A DNA stretch of 26,127 nt from Solibacillus silvestris_B (GCF_051967575.1 NZ_JBQCJW010000041.1:1-26127), one strand, 5' to 3'. Positions 1-8,310 are shown, counted from the stretch's first letter. Notes: a model not told the origin generated them from the sequence alone. A program made the numbers and translations.

Positions 1-515
1 ATTTTAATAGAACAGATTTTGATTTTGATAGAAAAGTTAAGTAGCTTGATGCGACAACTATATTGACAAACACCGATAATGAAAAACCAAATTTGTAAAT
101 TAATTATAGCAGATGGCGAAATTGTATGGATATTACAATAATAAATTAGAGGGCTGCAATGATAGAAAATGAAATTTTGAAGTAACTTGGAAAACTGGGA
201 TTCGCAAGACAGAGATTCTTCATTGTAAAAGCTTTTGCAGTAACTTACATTTCAGGGGGACTCACTCTTTTTTATTGAATTTTTTAAGTAAAACTAGTTA
301 ACCAACAGACGTGTTATAATTAGTAAGTATTTAAATGGGATGTAAATAATATACAGCAATAGAAAGGTAAAGACACTCAATGTGTATGAATTTAAAACTT
401 TACCTTCCCTATTACCGAACAAAATCAGCAAAGAATATACATAGGAAAACTAGAAGGAATAGATTTCCTAACTTCTGATCATCTCCAAAAATAAATAAGA
501 AAAGAGGCAGCTAAT
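1..515. other. AT-rich stretch without a recognisable gene
   Basis: No reading frame of convincing length or with a ribosome binding site is visible. An inverted repeat (AAGGTAAAG at 364-372, CTTTACCTT at 398-406) lies about 110 nt upstream of the next gene. It has no T tract, so it is not an obvious terminator. A TATAAT hexamer at 315-320 could be a -10 box, but no good -35 box stands at the right distance. Confidence 0.4.
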
Positions 516-1616
516 ATGCAAAAAGTTAAAACAGTAGCTATATTACTTGTATTCACCTTGATTTTCAGTATCACTCTACCATCTTTAAACGCAGCTGCAT
601 CAAAATATACTGATACAGTAAAGTATGTTCACTTGCCAAGCTCATCGGAAAATAAAAGAAAACCATTTGAAATTACAGCAACATCTTATACTGTGATCAA
701 AGATGGTGTAAAAGCATACGATGCGCCATCAACATCCGCAAAAGTAAATACGATATATAATGCTGGAGATCAGGTAAGGAGTTCTTCTAGAAATTTCGAT
801 TTTGTGAAAAGTCATTATGCATCAAGTACGAAACCATTAGAATGGATCTTAGTTAACGAATTGGATAATTCCGGATGGGTTATTTCATACATTAAACGTA
901 GCGACTTAGTAACAAACTATACTGTCTATGTATCACCATCAGCAAAAAATTGGAAGTATGATCATAGAACAGCTAATACTTCATCTTTATCAATGTTTAA
1001 AGGAACACCAACTGTTCCTATGTTTGACTCTGCTGACTATGTAACAAATGTTGTGACAACACATGACCCGATTTACAATATGTTACCTGCTGGTACAAGT
1101 ATCGTACCAACAGGGGCATCGAATAGTTCTGTTAAAAAACCAAAAGCAGGAACAGGTGCGTCAACACTAGAGTATATTCCTTCAACTGGAACGGCTTCCA
1201 GGGACGGTTGGGTTGCCCCAAAATTAACAATGAAATACAGTGATTACCGATTGTTTACAATGGATTTTGAATCAATTGGACTTTATTGGAATCCAACACA
1301 GCATATGGGCTCAATTTTCATTACTGGTGACGGTTCACGGTTAGATGTAATAGCTGTTAACCGGGAGGAAACAAAAGCCCGATTTGTATTAACAAATGTA
1401 AATACAAAAGAGTCATATCGTTCAAAAGAAATGTTAAAAGTGGTATTGCCTTATTTCTTGATGAACAATACAGAAAAAGAAATTAATCAAGTACACCGTG
1501 ACTTTATGAAGTATGTTTCAAACGGTAAAAAACCTGAAGTTACGAAGCAGTATAAAGGATTTAAAGCAGTATTTATGAAGACTGAAGCAGATAAATATCG
1601 TCTTGATATTCGATGA
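516..1616 (+). CDS. secreted protein of unknown function with possible SH3-like N-terminal domain
   Basis: The product has 366 residues. A clear Sec signal peptide covers about residues 1-27: lysines at positions 3 and 5, a hydrophobic core, and a likely cut after the NAA/AAA stretch. Residues about 50-130 carry a pattern (KDGVKAYDAPS, then AGDQV, then WILVN and GWVISYI) that resembles bacterial SH3-like domains, which often bind cell wall; this is an inference from pattern only. The C-terminal half, from about residue 230, is mixed alpha/beta with no motif I recognise. The start is supported by an AGAGGCAG-like ribosome site a few bases upstream and by the signal peptide beginning exactly there. 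It is a lone gene facing the convergent SLH gene across a bidirectional terminator. Function unknown. Confidence 0.8.
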   Translation: MQKVKTVAILLVFTLIFSITLPSLNAAASKYTDTVKYVHLPSSSENKRKPFEITATSYTVIKDGVKAYDAPSTSAKVNTIYNAGDQVRSSSRNFDFVKSHYASSTKPLEWILVNELDNSGWVISYIKRSDLVTNYTVYVSPSAKNWKYDHRTANTSSLSMFKGTPTVPMFDSADYVTNVVTTHDPIYNMLPAGTSIVPTGASNSSVKKPKAGTGASTLEYIPSTGTASRDGWVAPKLTMKYSDYRLFTMDFESIGLYWNPTQHMGSIFITGDGSRLDVIAVNREETKARFVLTNVNTKESYRSKEMLKVVLPYFLMNNTEKEINQVHRDFMKYVSNGKKPEVTKQYKGFKAVFMKTEADKYRLDIR

Positions 1617-1804
1617 TTTGTTCAGAAGGGGAGATATATTATAGTAAAGGGCGAGACATTCGTGACTAATATCTTAATAGGGCTAACTTCACGGAAATGA
1701 GTGTTTACTGTTAACATAGAGGTTTTAGATGGCACCTAGTATGTAAGCCCGAAATATAAAAATTATATTCATCCAGTTTGTTATGAAAGGCTGATCAGAT
1801 AGAC

Positions 1805-1844
1805 AAATAACCATCATTTTTCTCCATGAAAATGATGGTTATTT
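1805..1844. terminator. bidirectional intrinsic terminator between convergent genes
   Basis: A perfect 16-bp inverted repeat (1805-1820 and 1829-1844, 8-nt loop) lies between the secreted-protein gene and the convergent SLH gene. Its arms end in A/T runs, giving a U tract on either strand. It lies 12 nt beyond the stop codon of the minus-strand SLH gene. Confidence 0.8.
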
Positions 1845-1856
1845 CTTTGGTTAATA

Positions 1857-3035
1857 TTAGAACCGAATTTTAATATAATAATGGTGCTGCGGAATTTTCG
1901 CATCCATATTATAAAGACCATGTGTGATTTCAGTTGATTTGTCAAGCATGATTGTTGAAATATTATTTTCTTTACTGCCTGAAGCTTTAATTTCGTTATA
2001 TTTGTTTTCTATTTCAGTAAGGATTACTTGCTTATCTACCTTTTCTGGAAATGTTTCTGCTATAGTACGTTTTATAGTTTCAAATGAGTTTTTTTCATAA
2101 GGATCGAAATAGAAATCAGCATTATTATCATCCACGTAAATTTGAATTTGCGCAAATAGCCCCTTTGTCTTTGAATTAGTCCAGTTTTTATTATTCAGCA
2201 AAATATGTCCGTTAATGCCGGTAATGTATAAATCGGGATTTTCCTTTAGAATTGCTGGTAGTGTAAATGCGTAAAATTGTCGGGTCGATAAACTTTTCCA
2301 TGAATCAGGATTTAATCGGTGTTCAGATCCTGCTTTCGGTGTGTAACGCGCCCAATGCAGAATAATGTTGTTCGCATCCCTATACGAATCGTTAACTGTT
2401 ATGTAATCTCGCTTTGGATAATTGTTGAAGTATTCAATAGCACGAGACATAAATAAAGCGAAATGCTGGCGAGATACGGGTTCGTTTTCGTTGAATTTGC
2501 CGTTATTTCCCGTCGTTATGCCCGCTTCATACAATGCAGAAACTGCTTCAGTATAACGCGGCGATACGTCTGTTAGTGGATGTTCTTTTGAAAAAGTAAG
2601 ATTAAAAGTATGTTCTAAAAGAAGAGCCATCTCGCCGCGGGTTAATGGTTTATTTGGTTCAATTTTATTGTTTTTTGGTATAAGCAGAAGGGCATTTACA
2701 AGCATTTGTAAGCCTTTTGAATGTTCGCTCTGTGGCGCTATGTCTGTAATTCCTATGTTATGAGAGTCAAAAATGCGTAAGTTATAGGAATTAGCTGCAC
2801 GTAATGTAAACGATGCAGCTTGAGCACGTGTTACATTTGCCGTTGGATTGAATTTACTGTTATTTCCTTTAATAATTCCTGTTGCTGCCATAGCATTAAT
2901 TTCTTTGTAGTATGGATGTGTTTTAGGCACATCATCAAATGTTGGCGTAGTGGCATCAACTTGCGCTGGCAGAACGATGACAGGAGTAATCAGTGCAAGT
3001 GTTAAAGCAGATAATAATGCTTTATTTTTTTTCAT
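1857..3035 (-). CDS. SLH-domain cell-surface protein
   Basis: This 392-residue exported protein is probably anchored to the cell wall. A signal peptide covers about residues 1-28 (MKKNKALL, then a hydrophobic stretch ending near VDATTP). Three S-layer homology motifs follow in residues about 30-205. Each has the family pattern of an FxDVP/TDV opening, an AMAATGI or ALYEAGI helix with N/GxNGKF, and an LTRGEMA or VSRQHFA-type ending. SLH motifs bind pyruvylated secondary cell-wall polymer in Bacillales. The C-terminal half (about 210-392) has no recognised domain. The ATG start has a strong GGGAGG site 7 nt upstream and begins the signal peptide. Transcription is convergent with the gene at 516-1616 and ends at the hairpin at 1805-1844. 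A second, different SLH protein lies at 15.2-16.3 kb; the two C-terminal regions do not look alike. Confidence 0.9.
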   Translation of the reverse strand: MKKNKALLSALTLALITPVIVLPAQVDATTPTFDDVPKTHPYYKEINAMAATGIIKGNNSKFNPTANVTRAQAASFTLRAANSYNLRIFDSHNIGITDIAPQSEHSKGLQMLVNALLLIPKNNKIEPNKPLTRGEMALLLEHTFNLTFSKEHPLTDVSPRYTEAVSALYEAGITTGNNGKFNENEPVSRQHFALFMSRAIEYFNNYPKRDYITVNDSYRDANNIILHWARYTPKAGSEHRLNPDSWKSLSTRQFYAFTLPAILKENPDLYITGINGHILLNNKNWTNSKTKGLFAQIQIYVDDNNADFYFDPYEKNSFETIKRTIAETFPEKVDKQVILTEIENKYNEIKASGSKENNISTIMLDKSTEITHGLYNMDAKIPQHHYYIKIRF

Positions 3036-3481
3036 AGGAGCCTCCCAAGTCTAGTATATTTATAGTTATTTTACCACATATGGAGTTAGCTCTTACTACT
3101 AATATACGAGGAGATTATGAAATGAAAACATAATATGTAAATTCTCATCCCGGCATTGAATAAAATTCTTTTATGAATGATTCCCAAACGAGCTTTGGTA
3201 TCATCTTTATGTGTAATATTTGTAATAAATGTAATATTATAATGTTTATGCTTTGAATTCATTCTTCTTTAATTGCTCTATAAGCATTTTTCATCCATTA
3301 CCATATGTTTCTATCTTCTGATCGTTTAATTTACATTGGATGAATTCTAGACGTATTTAATACTATTATTGAGGCACTTTCCACTATGTTAGATTAAGGT
3401 ATTTAATTTTATTTTAAACATAGTGTAACAATATAAAGCCTCCTTTATATTACAATTTATGGTACATAGGGAGGGGTTTAT
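3036..3481. other. AT-rich divergent intergenic region with two inverted repeats
   Basis: This is the upstream region of the divergent SLH and methyltransferase genes. It contains no coding sequence I can support. Two inverted repeats lie close to the methyltransferase: CACTATGTT/AACATAGTG (3382-3390 and 3417-3425), and a hairpin AATATAAAG/CTTTATATT (3430-3438 and 3443-3451) that ends about 20 nt before the GGGAGG ribosome site. Confidence 0.5.
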
Positions 3482-4177
3482 ATGTTAGTTAAAAATAATG
3501 AGGATTTATATGAATTACTGGATTCTTTGTTAAGAGAGCCAACAGAATTTTGGGATACATTTTATAGAAATAAAGAAAGAAGTATCCCATTCTTTTGTGA
3601 TAGACCTGACGAACATTTAGTGAAATATATTGAAAAAAAAACTATCAAGCCATGTAACGTACTTGAAATTGGCTGTGGGAATGGGCGAAATGCTATTTAC
3701 CTAGCACAAAAAGGTTGTACCGTAACTGCTGTAGATTTATCGCAACAAGCAATCAACTGGGCAAAGGAGCAAGCTGAAGTCCAAAATGTAAGCATTCAAT
3801 TTATTTGTGAAAATATTTTTAATTTAAAGTTTGAATCACAAAAGTTTGATTACATATATGATTCTGGTTGTTTTCATCACGTATCACCACATCGAAGAGT
3901 ATCCTACATTCAATTTATCAACAACTATTTAAACAATAATGGTTATTTTTCAATCAGTGCATTCAAAGAAAACGGTAAGTACGGCGGATCACCGCTTTCC
4001 GATGAACAATATTATATGGATCAAAGTTTACACGGGGGTTTAGGATATTCCAAAGAAAAATTGCAAATACTTTTTTCGGATTTCCAGGAAATCGAGATAC
4101 GTGATATGCAGCATAATAATTTAAGTCAAAATGAATTTGGTCTTGAAGATTTTATTGTTTGTCTATTTAAAAAGTAG
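3482..4177 (+). CDS. class I SAM-dependent methyltransferase
   Basis: The 231-residue product has the Rossmann-fold methyltransferase core. Motif I is LEIGCGNGRN at about residues 61-70, the acidic end of strand 2 is AVDLS near 84-88, and DYIYDSGCFHH around 121-131 fits motif IV. These bind S-adenosylmethionine. The substrate cannot be read from the sequence. The overall layout (short N-terminal helix with FWDTFY, then motif I) resembles TehB/thiopurine-type small-molecule methyltransferases. The start is fixed by GGGAGG a few bases upstream of the ATG. The gene is monocistronic, with a hairpin in the leader. Its A/T-rich codon use matches the neighbouring accessory genes. Confidence 0.87.
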   Translation: MLVKNNEDLYELLDSLLREPTEFWDTFYRNKERSIPFFCDRPDEHLVKYIEKKTIKPCNVLEIGCGNGRNAIYLAQKGCTVTAVDLSQQAINWAKEQAEVQNVSIQFICENIFNLKFESQKFDYIYDSGCFHHVSPHRRVSYIQFINNYLNNNGYFSISAFKENGKYGGSPLSDEQYYMDQSLHGGLGYSKEKLQILFSDFQEIEIRDMQHNNLSQNEFGLEDFIVCLFKK

Positions 4178-4297
4178 AACTCGGGCTGTATAAAATTGTG
4201 GCCAAATAGGTATTAGACTCATGATTACCCCAATTAATACGACCAAATATACACCTTTGATATATCAGCATATATAGTGGAAGGAATTAATAACAAA

Positions 4298-4702
4298 ATG
4301 AAAAATAGTTATGTGCATCATATATGTATACAAACAAATTCATATTCAGAAACAATTGAATTTTATAAAAGAACTTTAGGATTTGAAGTGGTTCAAGAAT
4401 CCCCTGATTTTCACGGGCGTGAATTTAATACTTGGTTAAGGTTAGGCACTTTTTATATTGAACTTCAAACAGGCAAGCAGAGTGAATTCTTAGCACAAGT
4501 CAATTCAAATAGTGAAGGTCTTGTTCACTTTTGCATTTGGGTGGAAAATTTAAAGTTTGAAGTCGAACGCCTACAAAAAATGAACGTCCATTTTATTAAG
4601 AAAAACGATGAAATCATTTATCAGGTCGAAAATGGCTGCCTTTGTAAATTAATTGCACCAGAAGGAACTATTATTGAATTACGCAATAATCAAGGAATAT
4701 AG
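4298..4702 (+). CDS. VOC (glyoxalase/bleomycin-resistance fold) family protein
   Basis: A 134-residue protein of the vicinal-oxygen-chelate superfamily. It has the two-module beta-alpha-beta-beta-beta layout: YVHHICIQTNSYSETIEFYKRTLGFEVV opens the first module, and LVHFCIWVENLKFEVERL opens the second. Candidate metal ligands are His in HHICI, Glu in FYIELQT, His in VHFCI and Glu in IIELRN, which matches the usual H/E/H/E arrangement. Members are lactoylglutathione lyases, fosfomycin-type thiol transferases or dioxygenases; the substrate here is unknown. I chose the ATG at 4298 over the GTG at 4277 because the family begins right at this strand and GGAAGGA lies 12 nt upstream. A hairpin repeat copy follows the gene. 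Confidence 0.85.
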   Translation: MKNSYVHHICIQTNSYSETIEFYKRTLGFEVVQESPDFHGREFNTWLRLGTFYIELQTGKQSEFLAQVNSNSEGLVHFCIWVENLKFEVERLQKMNVHFIKKNDEIIYQVENGCLCKLIAPEGTIIELRNNQGI

Positions 4703-4824
4703 AGACTACTTTTTGGTGAATATATTTCAAAATGCTTCACACATTGCTTTGGGAGTATTTTGAAAAGTAATATCCATATTAATGTTGAAATACAGGGATG
4801 CTTAGCGGCTTAAGCTGAAAAACG

Positions 4825-4893
4825 AACTTCCACAATCAGGCGCGATTCTTGAAAATGAATTGTGCCTTTTCCTGTTAAAAGGTCGGATTGTTT
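4825..4893 (+). repeat. dispersed intergenic hairpin repeat, copy 1
   Basis: Core pattern: CTTCCACAATCAGG, then a 10-bp stem (4839-4848 with 4857-4866, including G-T pairs), then TTTT, then AAAGGTCGGATTGT. It shares this order of blocks with six other copies in the window. The stem plus T run makes it look like an intrinsic terminator for the VOC gene upstream. It is preceded by a GCTTAGC/GCTTAAGC block that recurs before other copies. Confidence 0.75.
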
Positions 4894-4963
4894 AGTAATA
4901 TTAGTGGGTTAAATGGATATTGTGAAAAAGTGTACTTAAGCTGTCAGGCAGTTTTTCTTTACA

Positions 4964-4996
4964 AGAAAAAAGTGCTTTCCAAATTAGAAAACACTT
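4964..4996 (-). terminator. intrinsic terminator of the TetR/SMR operon
   Basis: On the minus strand AAGTGTTTTC pairs with GGAAAGCACTT and is followed by TTTTTTCTTG. It lies 15 nt after the SMR stop codon. Confidence 0.75.
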
Positions 4997-5010
4997 ATAT
5001 AGATTGTTTT

Positions 5011-5397
5011 TTATTCGGTTTTATAACTTGAAATGACCGTGGATTCACTTATTTTTTCATTATTGCTTGCTTCGCCGTGCCCAGGTCCAAATAGATTCAA
5101 GATGACAACACCTATAAGAATTAATGCGATTCCTGTAACACTGGCAAAATTGATTTTTTCTTTCCAAATTAAAACGGAAATAATGGTTGTAGCAACAATA
5201 CCTATTCCAGACCAAAGTGCATAGGCAGTATTAAGTGGAATAGTCTTCATTGATATTGATAAAAAGAAAAATGCACCTACAAAAGCAACTATAACACCCA
5301 GAGTAGGATAGAGTTTTGAAAATCCTTCAGAAGCCTTGAGAAGAGATGTTCCAATAAGTTCAGCAATTATAGCTAATGCTAGATATAAATACGACAA
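5011..5397 (-). CDS. small multidrug resistance (SMR) family efflux protein
   Basis: A 128-residue membrane protein with four predicted transmembrane helices. It carries the essential membrane Glu at residue 13 (AIIAELIGTSLLKASEGF), equivalent to Glu14 of EmrE, and the YALWSGIG signature of the third helix. SMR proteins work as antiparallel or parallel dimers and exchange protons for quaternary ammonium or other cationic compounds; the GTSLLKASEGF and YALWSGIG pattern is nearer the multidrug (Qac/Emr) branch than the guanidinium branch. A hydrophilic tail of about 22 residues (from GPGHGEAS) extends past the fourth helix, longer than the usual 105-110 residues. The start is a TTG at 5397, backed by GGAGGAG embedded in the last codons of the TetR gene, with 1 nt between the two genes. 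It is therefore translated as part of a tetR-smr operon. Confidence 0.9.
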   Translation of the reverse strand: MSYLYLALAIIAELIGTSLLKASEGFSKLYPTLGVIVAFVGAFFFLSISMKTIPLNTAYALWSGIGIVATTIISVLIWKEKINFASVTGIALILIGVVILNLFGPGHGEASNNEKISESTVISSYKTE

Positions 5398-5398
5398 A

Positions 5399-5953
5399 TT
5401 ATTTCTCCTCCATAGTCATTTGAGTTAATTCATTAATAACATCGTTTTTAAGATTTTCATCTAGTGGTGACAGCTCAAATATTTCTGAGAACCAAAATCC
5501 ATCTATTGCTAAACGTATTATTGTAACTTTGATTGGGTCTATATCATCGCTCATAAGTTTACTAAGTAAGATGTTATATTGTTTTTTGTACTCTTCCAGT
5601 AAACTTGGATTAGTAAAAAACGCTGCTATTAGAGCAGAAGATAGGCGTTTATCAGTGTTTAAATCGCATAATGTTCCTTTAATATAGGCATTAGTCCAAC
5701 TACTAACTTTACCTTTAGTATTATTCTTAACTAAAGTTTCAATACCGTTAAAATAATTGTAAGCCCAGTCTTGTACCATCCCTTTAATTAATGCTTCTTT
5801 GCTTGAATAATGATAAAGTAAACCGCCTTTGCTTAGGCCGGCTTTTTTCGCAACGGCTTCTAATGTAAGCTTAGCAACACCTTCTTCTTTAACAATATCA
5901 GCAGCTGCGGTTAAAATACTATTCTTTTTATCCTCAGAATTTGAAGCAGACAT
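5399..5953 (-). CDS. TetR/AcrR family transcriptional repressor
   Basis: A 184-residue regulator. The N-terminal TetR helix-turn-helix covers about residues 10-55: ILTAAADIVKEEG, then LTLEAVAKKAGLSKGGLLYHYSSKEAL, a near-perfect family signature. The remaining all-helical part is the ligand-binding and dimerisation domain, with no readable ligand. I chose the ATG at 5953 because GGAGG lies 8 nt upstream. The in-frame ATG at 5989 overlaps the -10 box of the gene's own promoter and cannot be used. The gene leads the operon with the SMR efflux gene, so it most likely represses both and is released by an efflux substrate. A palindrome in the promoter spacer is the likely operator. Confidence 0.92.
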   Translation of the reverse strand: MSASNSEDKKNSILTAAADIVKEEGVAKLTLEAVAKKAGLSKGGLLYHYSSKEALIKGMVQDWAYNYFNGIETLVKNNTKGKVSSWTNAYIKGTLCDLNTDKRLSSALIAAFFTNPSLLEEYKKQYNILLSKLMSDDIDPIKVTIIRLAIDGFWFSEIFELSPLDENLKNDVINELTQMTMEEK

Positions 5954-5984
5954 ACAAATCCTCCATTCTTTACTTGTTCTATTT

Positions 5985-6014
5985 ATCATACCGTCCAGCC
6001 GGTACAGTTGTCAA
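5985..6014 (-). promoter_or_regulatory. sigma-A promoter with embedded TetR operator
   Basis: On the minus strand TTGACA (6014-6009) and TATGAT (5990-5985) are separated by 18 nt. An inverted repeat, TACCG-N6-CGGTA (5989-6004), fills the spacer and touches the -10 box. This is a classic layout for steric repression by a TetR dimer. The promoter elements are seen directly; assignment of the operator to the adjacent TetR is inference. Confidence 0.85.
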
Positions 6015-6100
6015 TTTGTGAAATTATATTATTAATACGCAGCAATAATGGGGGAGGTTGTGAAAAAACACAATTACAAACCGGGGGCTTCAGTTAGATA

Positions 6101-6160
6101 ACCATCTTCCTCAATCGGGCACGATTGTGGCATAAAGTAATTGCATATTTATCCATAAAA
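6101..6160 (+). repeat. dispersed intergenic hairpin repeat, copy 2 (degenerate)
   Basis: CATCTTCCTCAATCGGGCACGATT matches the left half of the other copies, but the right arm (GTAATTGCATATTT) is weak and the stem poor. The upstream block GGGGGCTTCAGTTAGATAA resembles the block before copy 4 and at 8115-8150. Confidence 0.6.
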
Positions 6161-6185
6161 TCAAAAATACAAAGGGTGGAAAGTA

Positions 6186-6419
6186 GAAACCATAGCGCAT
6201 TTTCCAAAGTCACCACATTTAGAAGCTTATTATGCAATGGCTAAAAATTATTGCGGAGAAGAAATAGCTAACAATTCTCGGTTTGTAGAAGTTCTATTTC
6301 CAAAATATTTACTAGCATACAATCCTTCACATAGGCAAAGTTTTGTTACTAAAAATAAAAAGGGCAATGGTTTGCTTCGTTTAAATTTCGTTAATGCCCA
6401 TTCAACATTCGTATTGTGA
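6186..6419 (+). pseudogene. possible gene remnant, unknown family
   Basis: An open frame reads through about 78 codons, including AHFPKSPHLEAYYAMAKNYC and then a stretch rich in aromatic and basic residues (VEVLFPKYLLAYNPSHRQSF). The composition looks like real protein, but the only ATG is internal (6237), no ribosome site precedes it, and no family is recognised. It could be the decayed 3' end of an accessory gene. It could equally be a chance frame. Confidence 0.25.
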
Positions 6420-6537
6420 AATAAAATTATTTATATTATGTTGATCAAATCAAGCTTCGGTTTTTATCTCCATTAACTTAGTAAATTAGTGGAATAGATA
6501 GTAAAATTTCGAGAACACTAAATTGAGGTGTTTTATT

Positions 6538-7239
6538 ATGAAAAAAACTCTTATTTTTACGATTGCTATCTCTCTTTTTGCTATTTTATTGAAGGCGATT
6601 GCTATGACAAATGACTATGTTGAAATTGCTAAGTCAGATAAAGTGAGCGTTACAGTTTATGCAAAAAAGCTAAATGGATTATATACAGATTTTAAAATTG
6701 ATTTTCAAGGTAGTATCCTTTCAAAACCTTATTGGATAAACACAATAAATCCTACCTGGTCTCCTGAAATTATATATGAGGATATCAGTCAAGACGGAAA
6801 GAACGAGGTAGTCATAATTTTGACTAAAGGTACTGGTACGGGTGTAGTAGAACGTGAAGTTCATATTTTTCAAATGCAACAGGGAAAATCCGATAAAACA
6901 CAGAATCTGATTCCAGTTGAAGTACAGGTTGATGATCCATTAACGAGTGTTCTAAAAAACGTAAAGACCGAGTTAACACCAAACAAAGCAAGTATTAGTA
7001 TTGGTGACAAGAAATATTCGCTTGATATTAAACCTTTGGATATCCAACCTGAACATTTATTTGATGAGATATACTTTGGTAATCTTATCAACTTTGAAAT
7101 AAAGAACAATCAACTTATTGCAAAACTTGGAGGACAAATCTCTCCAGTAGGCGGATATATAGGGGATATACAAATAACCTATATATTTAAAGATAAAATG
7201 TATCAAGCTAAATCAATTGAATTTATACCCTATGAATAA
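6538..7239 (+). CDS. exported protein of unknown function
   Basis: A 233-residue protein beginning MKKTLIFTIAISLFAILLKAIA, a signal peptide or single N-terminal anchor (about residues 1-23). The mature part is beta-rich. Residues about 78-100 contain YEDISQDGKNEVVIILTKGTGTG, a D-x-x-x-D-G-K-N-E calcium-loop-like pattern seen in FG-GAP/VCBS-type repeats, so a small surface beta-propeller-like or lipoprotein-like role is possible but unproven. The ATG at 6538 has GAGGTG 8 nt upstream; the ATG at 6523 would place that ribosome site inside the gene. The stop codon is followed at once by hairpin repeat copy 3. Single gene, no operon partner. Confidence 0.75.
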   Translation: MKKTLIFTIAISLFAILLKAIAMTNDYVEIAKSDKVSVTVYAKKLNGLYTDFKIDFQGSILSKPYWINTINPTWSPEIIYEDISQDGKNEVVIILTKGTGTGVVEREVHIFQMQQGKSDKTQNLIPVEVQVDDPLTSVLKNVKTELTPNKASISIGDKKYSLDIKPLDIQPEHLFDEIYFGNLINFEIKNNQLIAKLGGQISPVGGYIGDIQITYIFKDKMYQAKSIEFIPYE

Positions 7240-7240
7240 A

Positions 7241-7314
7241 GATCAATCTTCAACAATCAGGCGTGATTCTTTAATAAGGATTGCGTCATTTTTCATTAAA
7301 GGGCATATTATTGA
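7241..7314 (+). repeat. dispersed intergenic hairpin repeat, copy 3
   Basis: Starts 1 nt after the stop codon of the exported-protein gene. ATCTTCAACAATCAGG is followed by a 10-bp stem (7260-7269 with 7278-7287), then ATTTTTC, then ATTAAAGGGC. Its position directly after the stop supports a role as transcription terminator. Confidence 0.78.
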
Positions 7315-7482
7315 ATAACATTCCTCATGAAAAGTTTCAAAACATCGCTTCGGGAACTATCTATACATAATTAGTGTTTTGTTAAAAAAAGGAGAATGTA
7401 CATTTTAAATAGAATAGGAAGAGAGTAATTTGTTTTATTAGAATTATAAATAAATTGTTGAAAGATGAATGGAGGAATAATA

Positions 7483-7860
7483 ATGGAATCAAGTATAATT
7501 CAAAAAATTGGACAAATAGCAGTCCCGATAAAAAATGTGCAAAGTGCAATTGAATTTTATAAAGAAGTATTAGGGTTACCACTACTCTTCAATACAGAAA
7601 ATATGGCATTCTTTGATTGTAATGGGCAACGTCTTCTTCTTTCGCTTCCTGAAAAAGATGAATTTGCAAATTCAAGTTCAGTTATTTATTTTCAGGTAGA
7701 AGATATAAATAGATCATTTGAAAAAATGGTTGAAAAGGGAGTTTCCTTTATTGACCAACCTCATGTCGTTGCGAAAATGGGAAATACTGAAACGTGGATG
7801 ACACTCTTTAAAGATACTCAAGGAAATACACATGCTTTAATGTGTGAAGTATCAATTTAA
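7483..7860 (+). CDS. VOC family protein
   Basis: A 125-residue vicinal-oxygen-chelate protein. The first module opens with IGQIAVPIKNVQSAIEFYKEVLGLPLLF and the second with VIYFQVEDINRSFEKMVEKGVSF; the end, TWMTLFKDTQGNTHALMCE, is typical of the fold's last strands. The first expected His ligand is Gln in IGQIAV, as in several non-glyoxalase VOC branches, so lyase activity should not be assumed. The ATG at 7483 has GGAGG 7 nt upstream, better than the ATG at 7465. It is only distantly similar to the VOC protein at 4.3 kb, so this is not a recent duplicate. Monocistronic, with repeat copy 4 about 120 nt downstream. Confidence 0.85.
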   Translation: MESSIIQKIGQIAVPIKNVQSAIEFYKEVLGLPLLFNTENMAFFDCNGQRLLLSLPEKDEFANSSSVIYFQVEDINRSFEKMVEKGVSFIDQPHVVAKMGNTETWMTLFKDTQGNTHALMCEVSI

Positions 7861-8310
7861 TTTATTACACGGTTTCTTTATGCAAAGTTTATGCACACAG
7901 CTACAATAAGACTTTTAAAGCTTTGAAAACGTTATTGGTATGCTATGTAACGTTTAAACTAACAAAAACTTTAGTAAAAAAGTGATCTTCAACAATCGGG
8001 AGTTTTCTTTGAATAAGGAAAGGCTTTTTTGTGCGTTTAGAGGGCAGATTGAGGAGCAACTTGTAAAATATTTTAGATATTTTTGTAAATTTATAGTTTA
8101 GATTATGAAGGATTGTACCTAAACTAACGGAGGCTTTAGTTCAATAAGGGTTTGGGACTTATTTTTCGCTGTGAAATACACATTTATATTTCCGCTTCAT
8201 ACAAATATAATAAACTTAGGTAAAATATGTTAAAATTATACTGGGAAACCCGTTATACTTCATAAACAACCACCCTGAATTTCTTTAACGAAACTCGAAC
8301 GGAGAATAAT
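7861..8310. other. intergenic region with repeat copy 4 and a lone upstream-block copy
   Basis: No gene is seen. It holds repeat copy 4, and at about 8115-8145 a second AAACTAAC...GCTTTAGTT block resembling the one that precedes copy 4 (7957-7975), here without the hairpin half. The last 30 nt carry the GGAG ribosome site of the next gene. Confidence 0.5.
7982..8056 (+). repeat. dispersed intergenic hairpin repeat, copy 4
   Basis: GATCTTCAACAATCGGG is followed by a stem whose sequence differs strongly from the other copies (AGTTTTCTTT with AAGGAAAGGCT) but still pairs, then TTTTTT, then a GAGGGCAGATTG block matching the tail of the other copies. Confidence 0.72.

Larger units (their letters stand above)
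6015..6537. other. intergenic region with a degenerate repeat copy and a possible gene remnant
   Basis: Between the tetR promoter and the exported-protein gene. It holds repeat copy 2 and an open frame that may be a gene remnant (6186-6419), both listed separately. A GAGGTG ribosome site at 6525-6530 belongs to the next gene. Nothing else was recognised. Confidence 0.5.
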
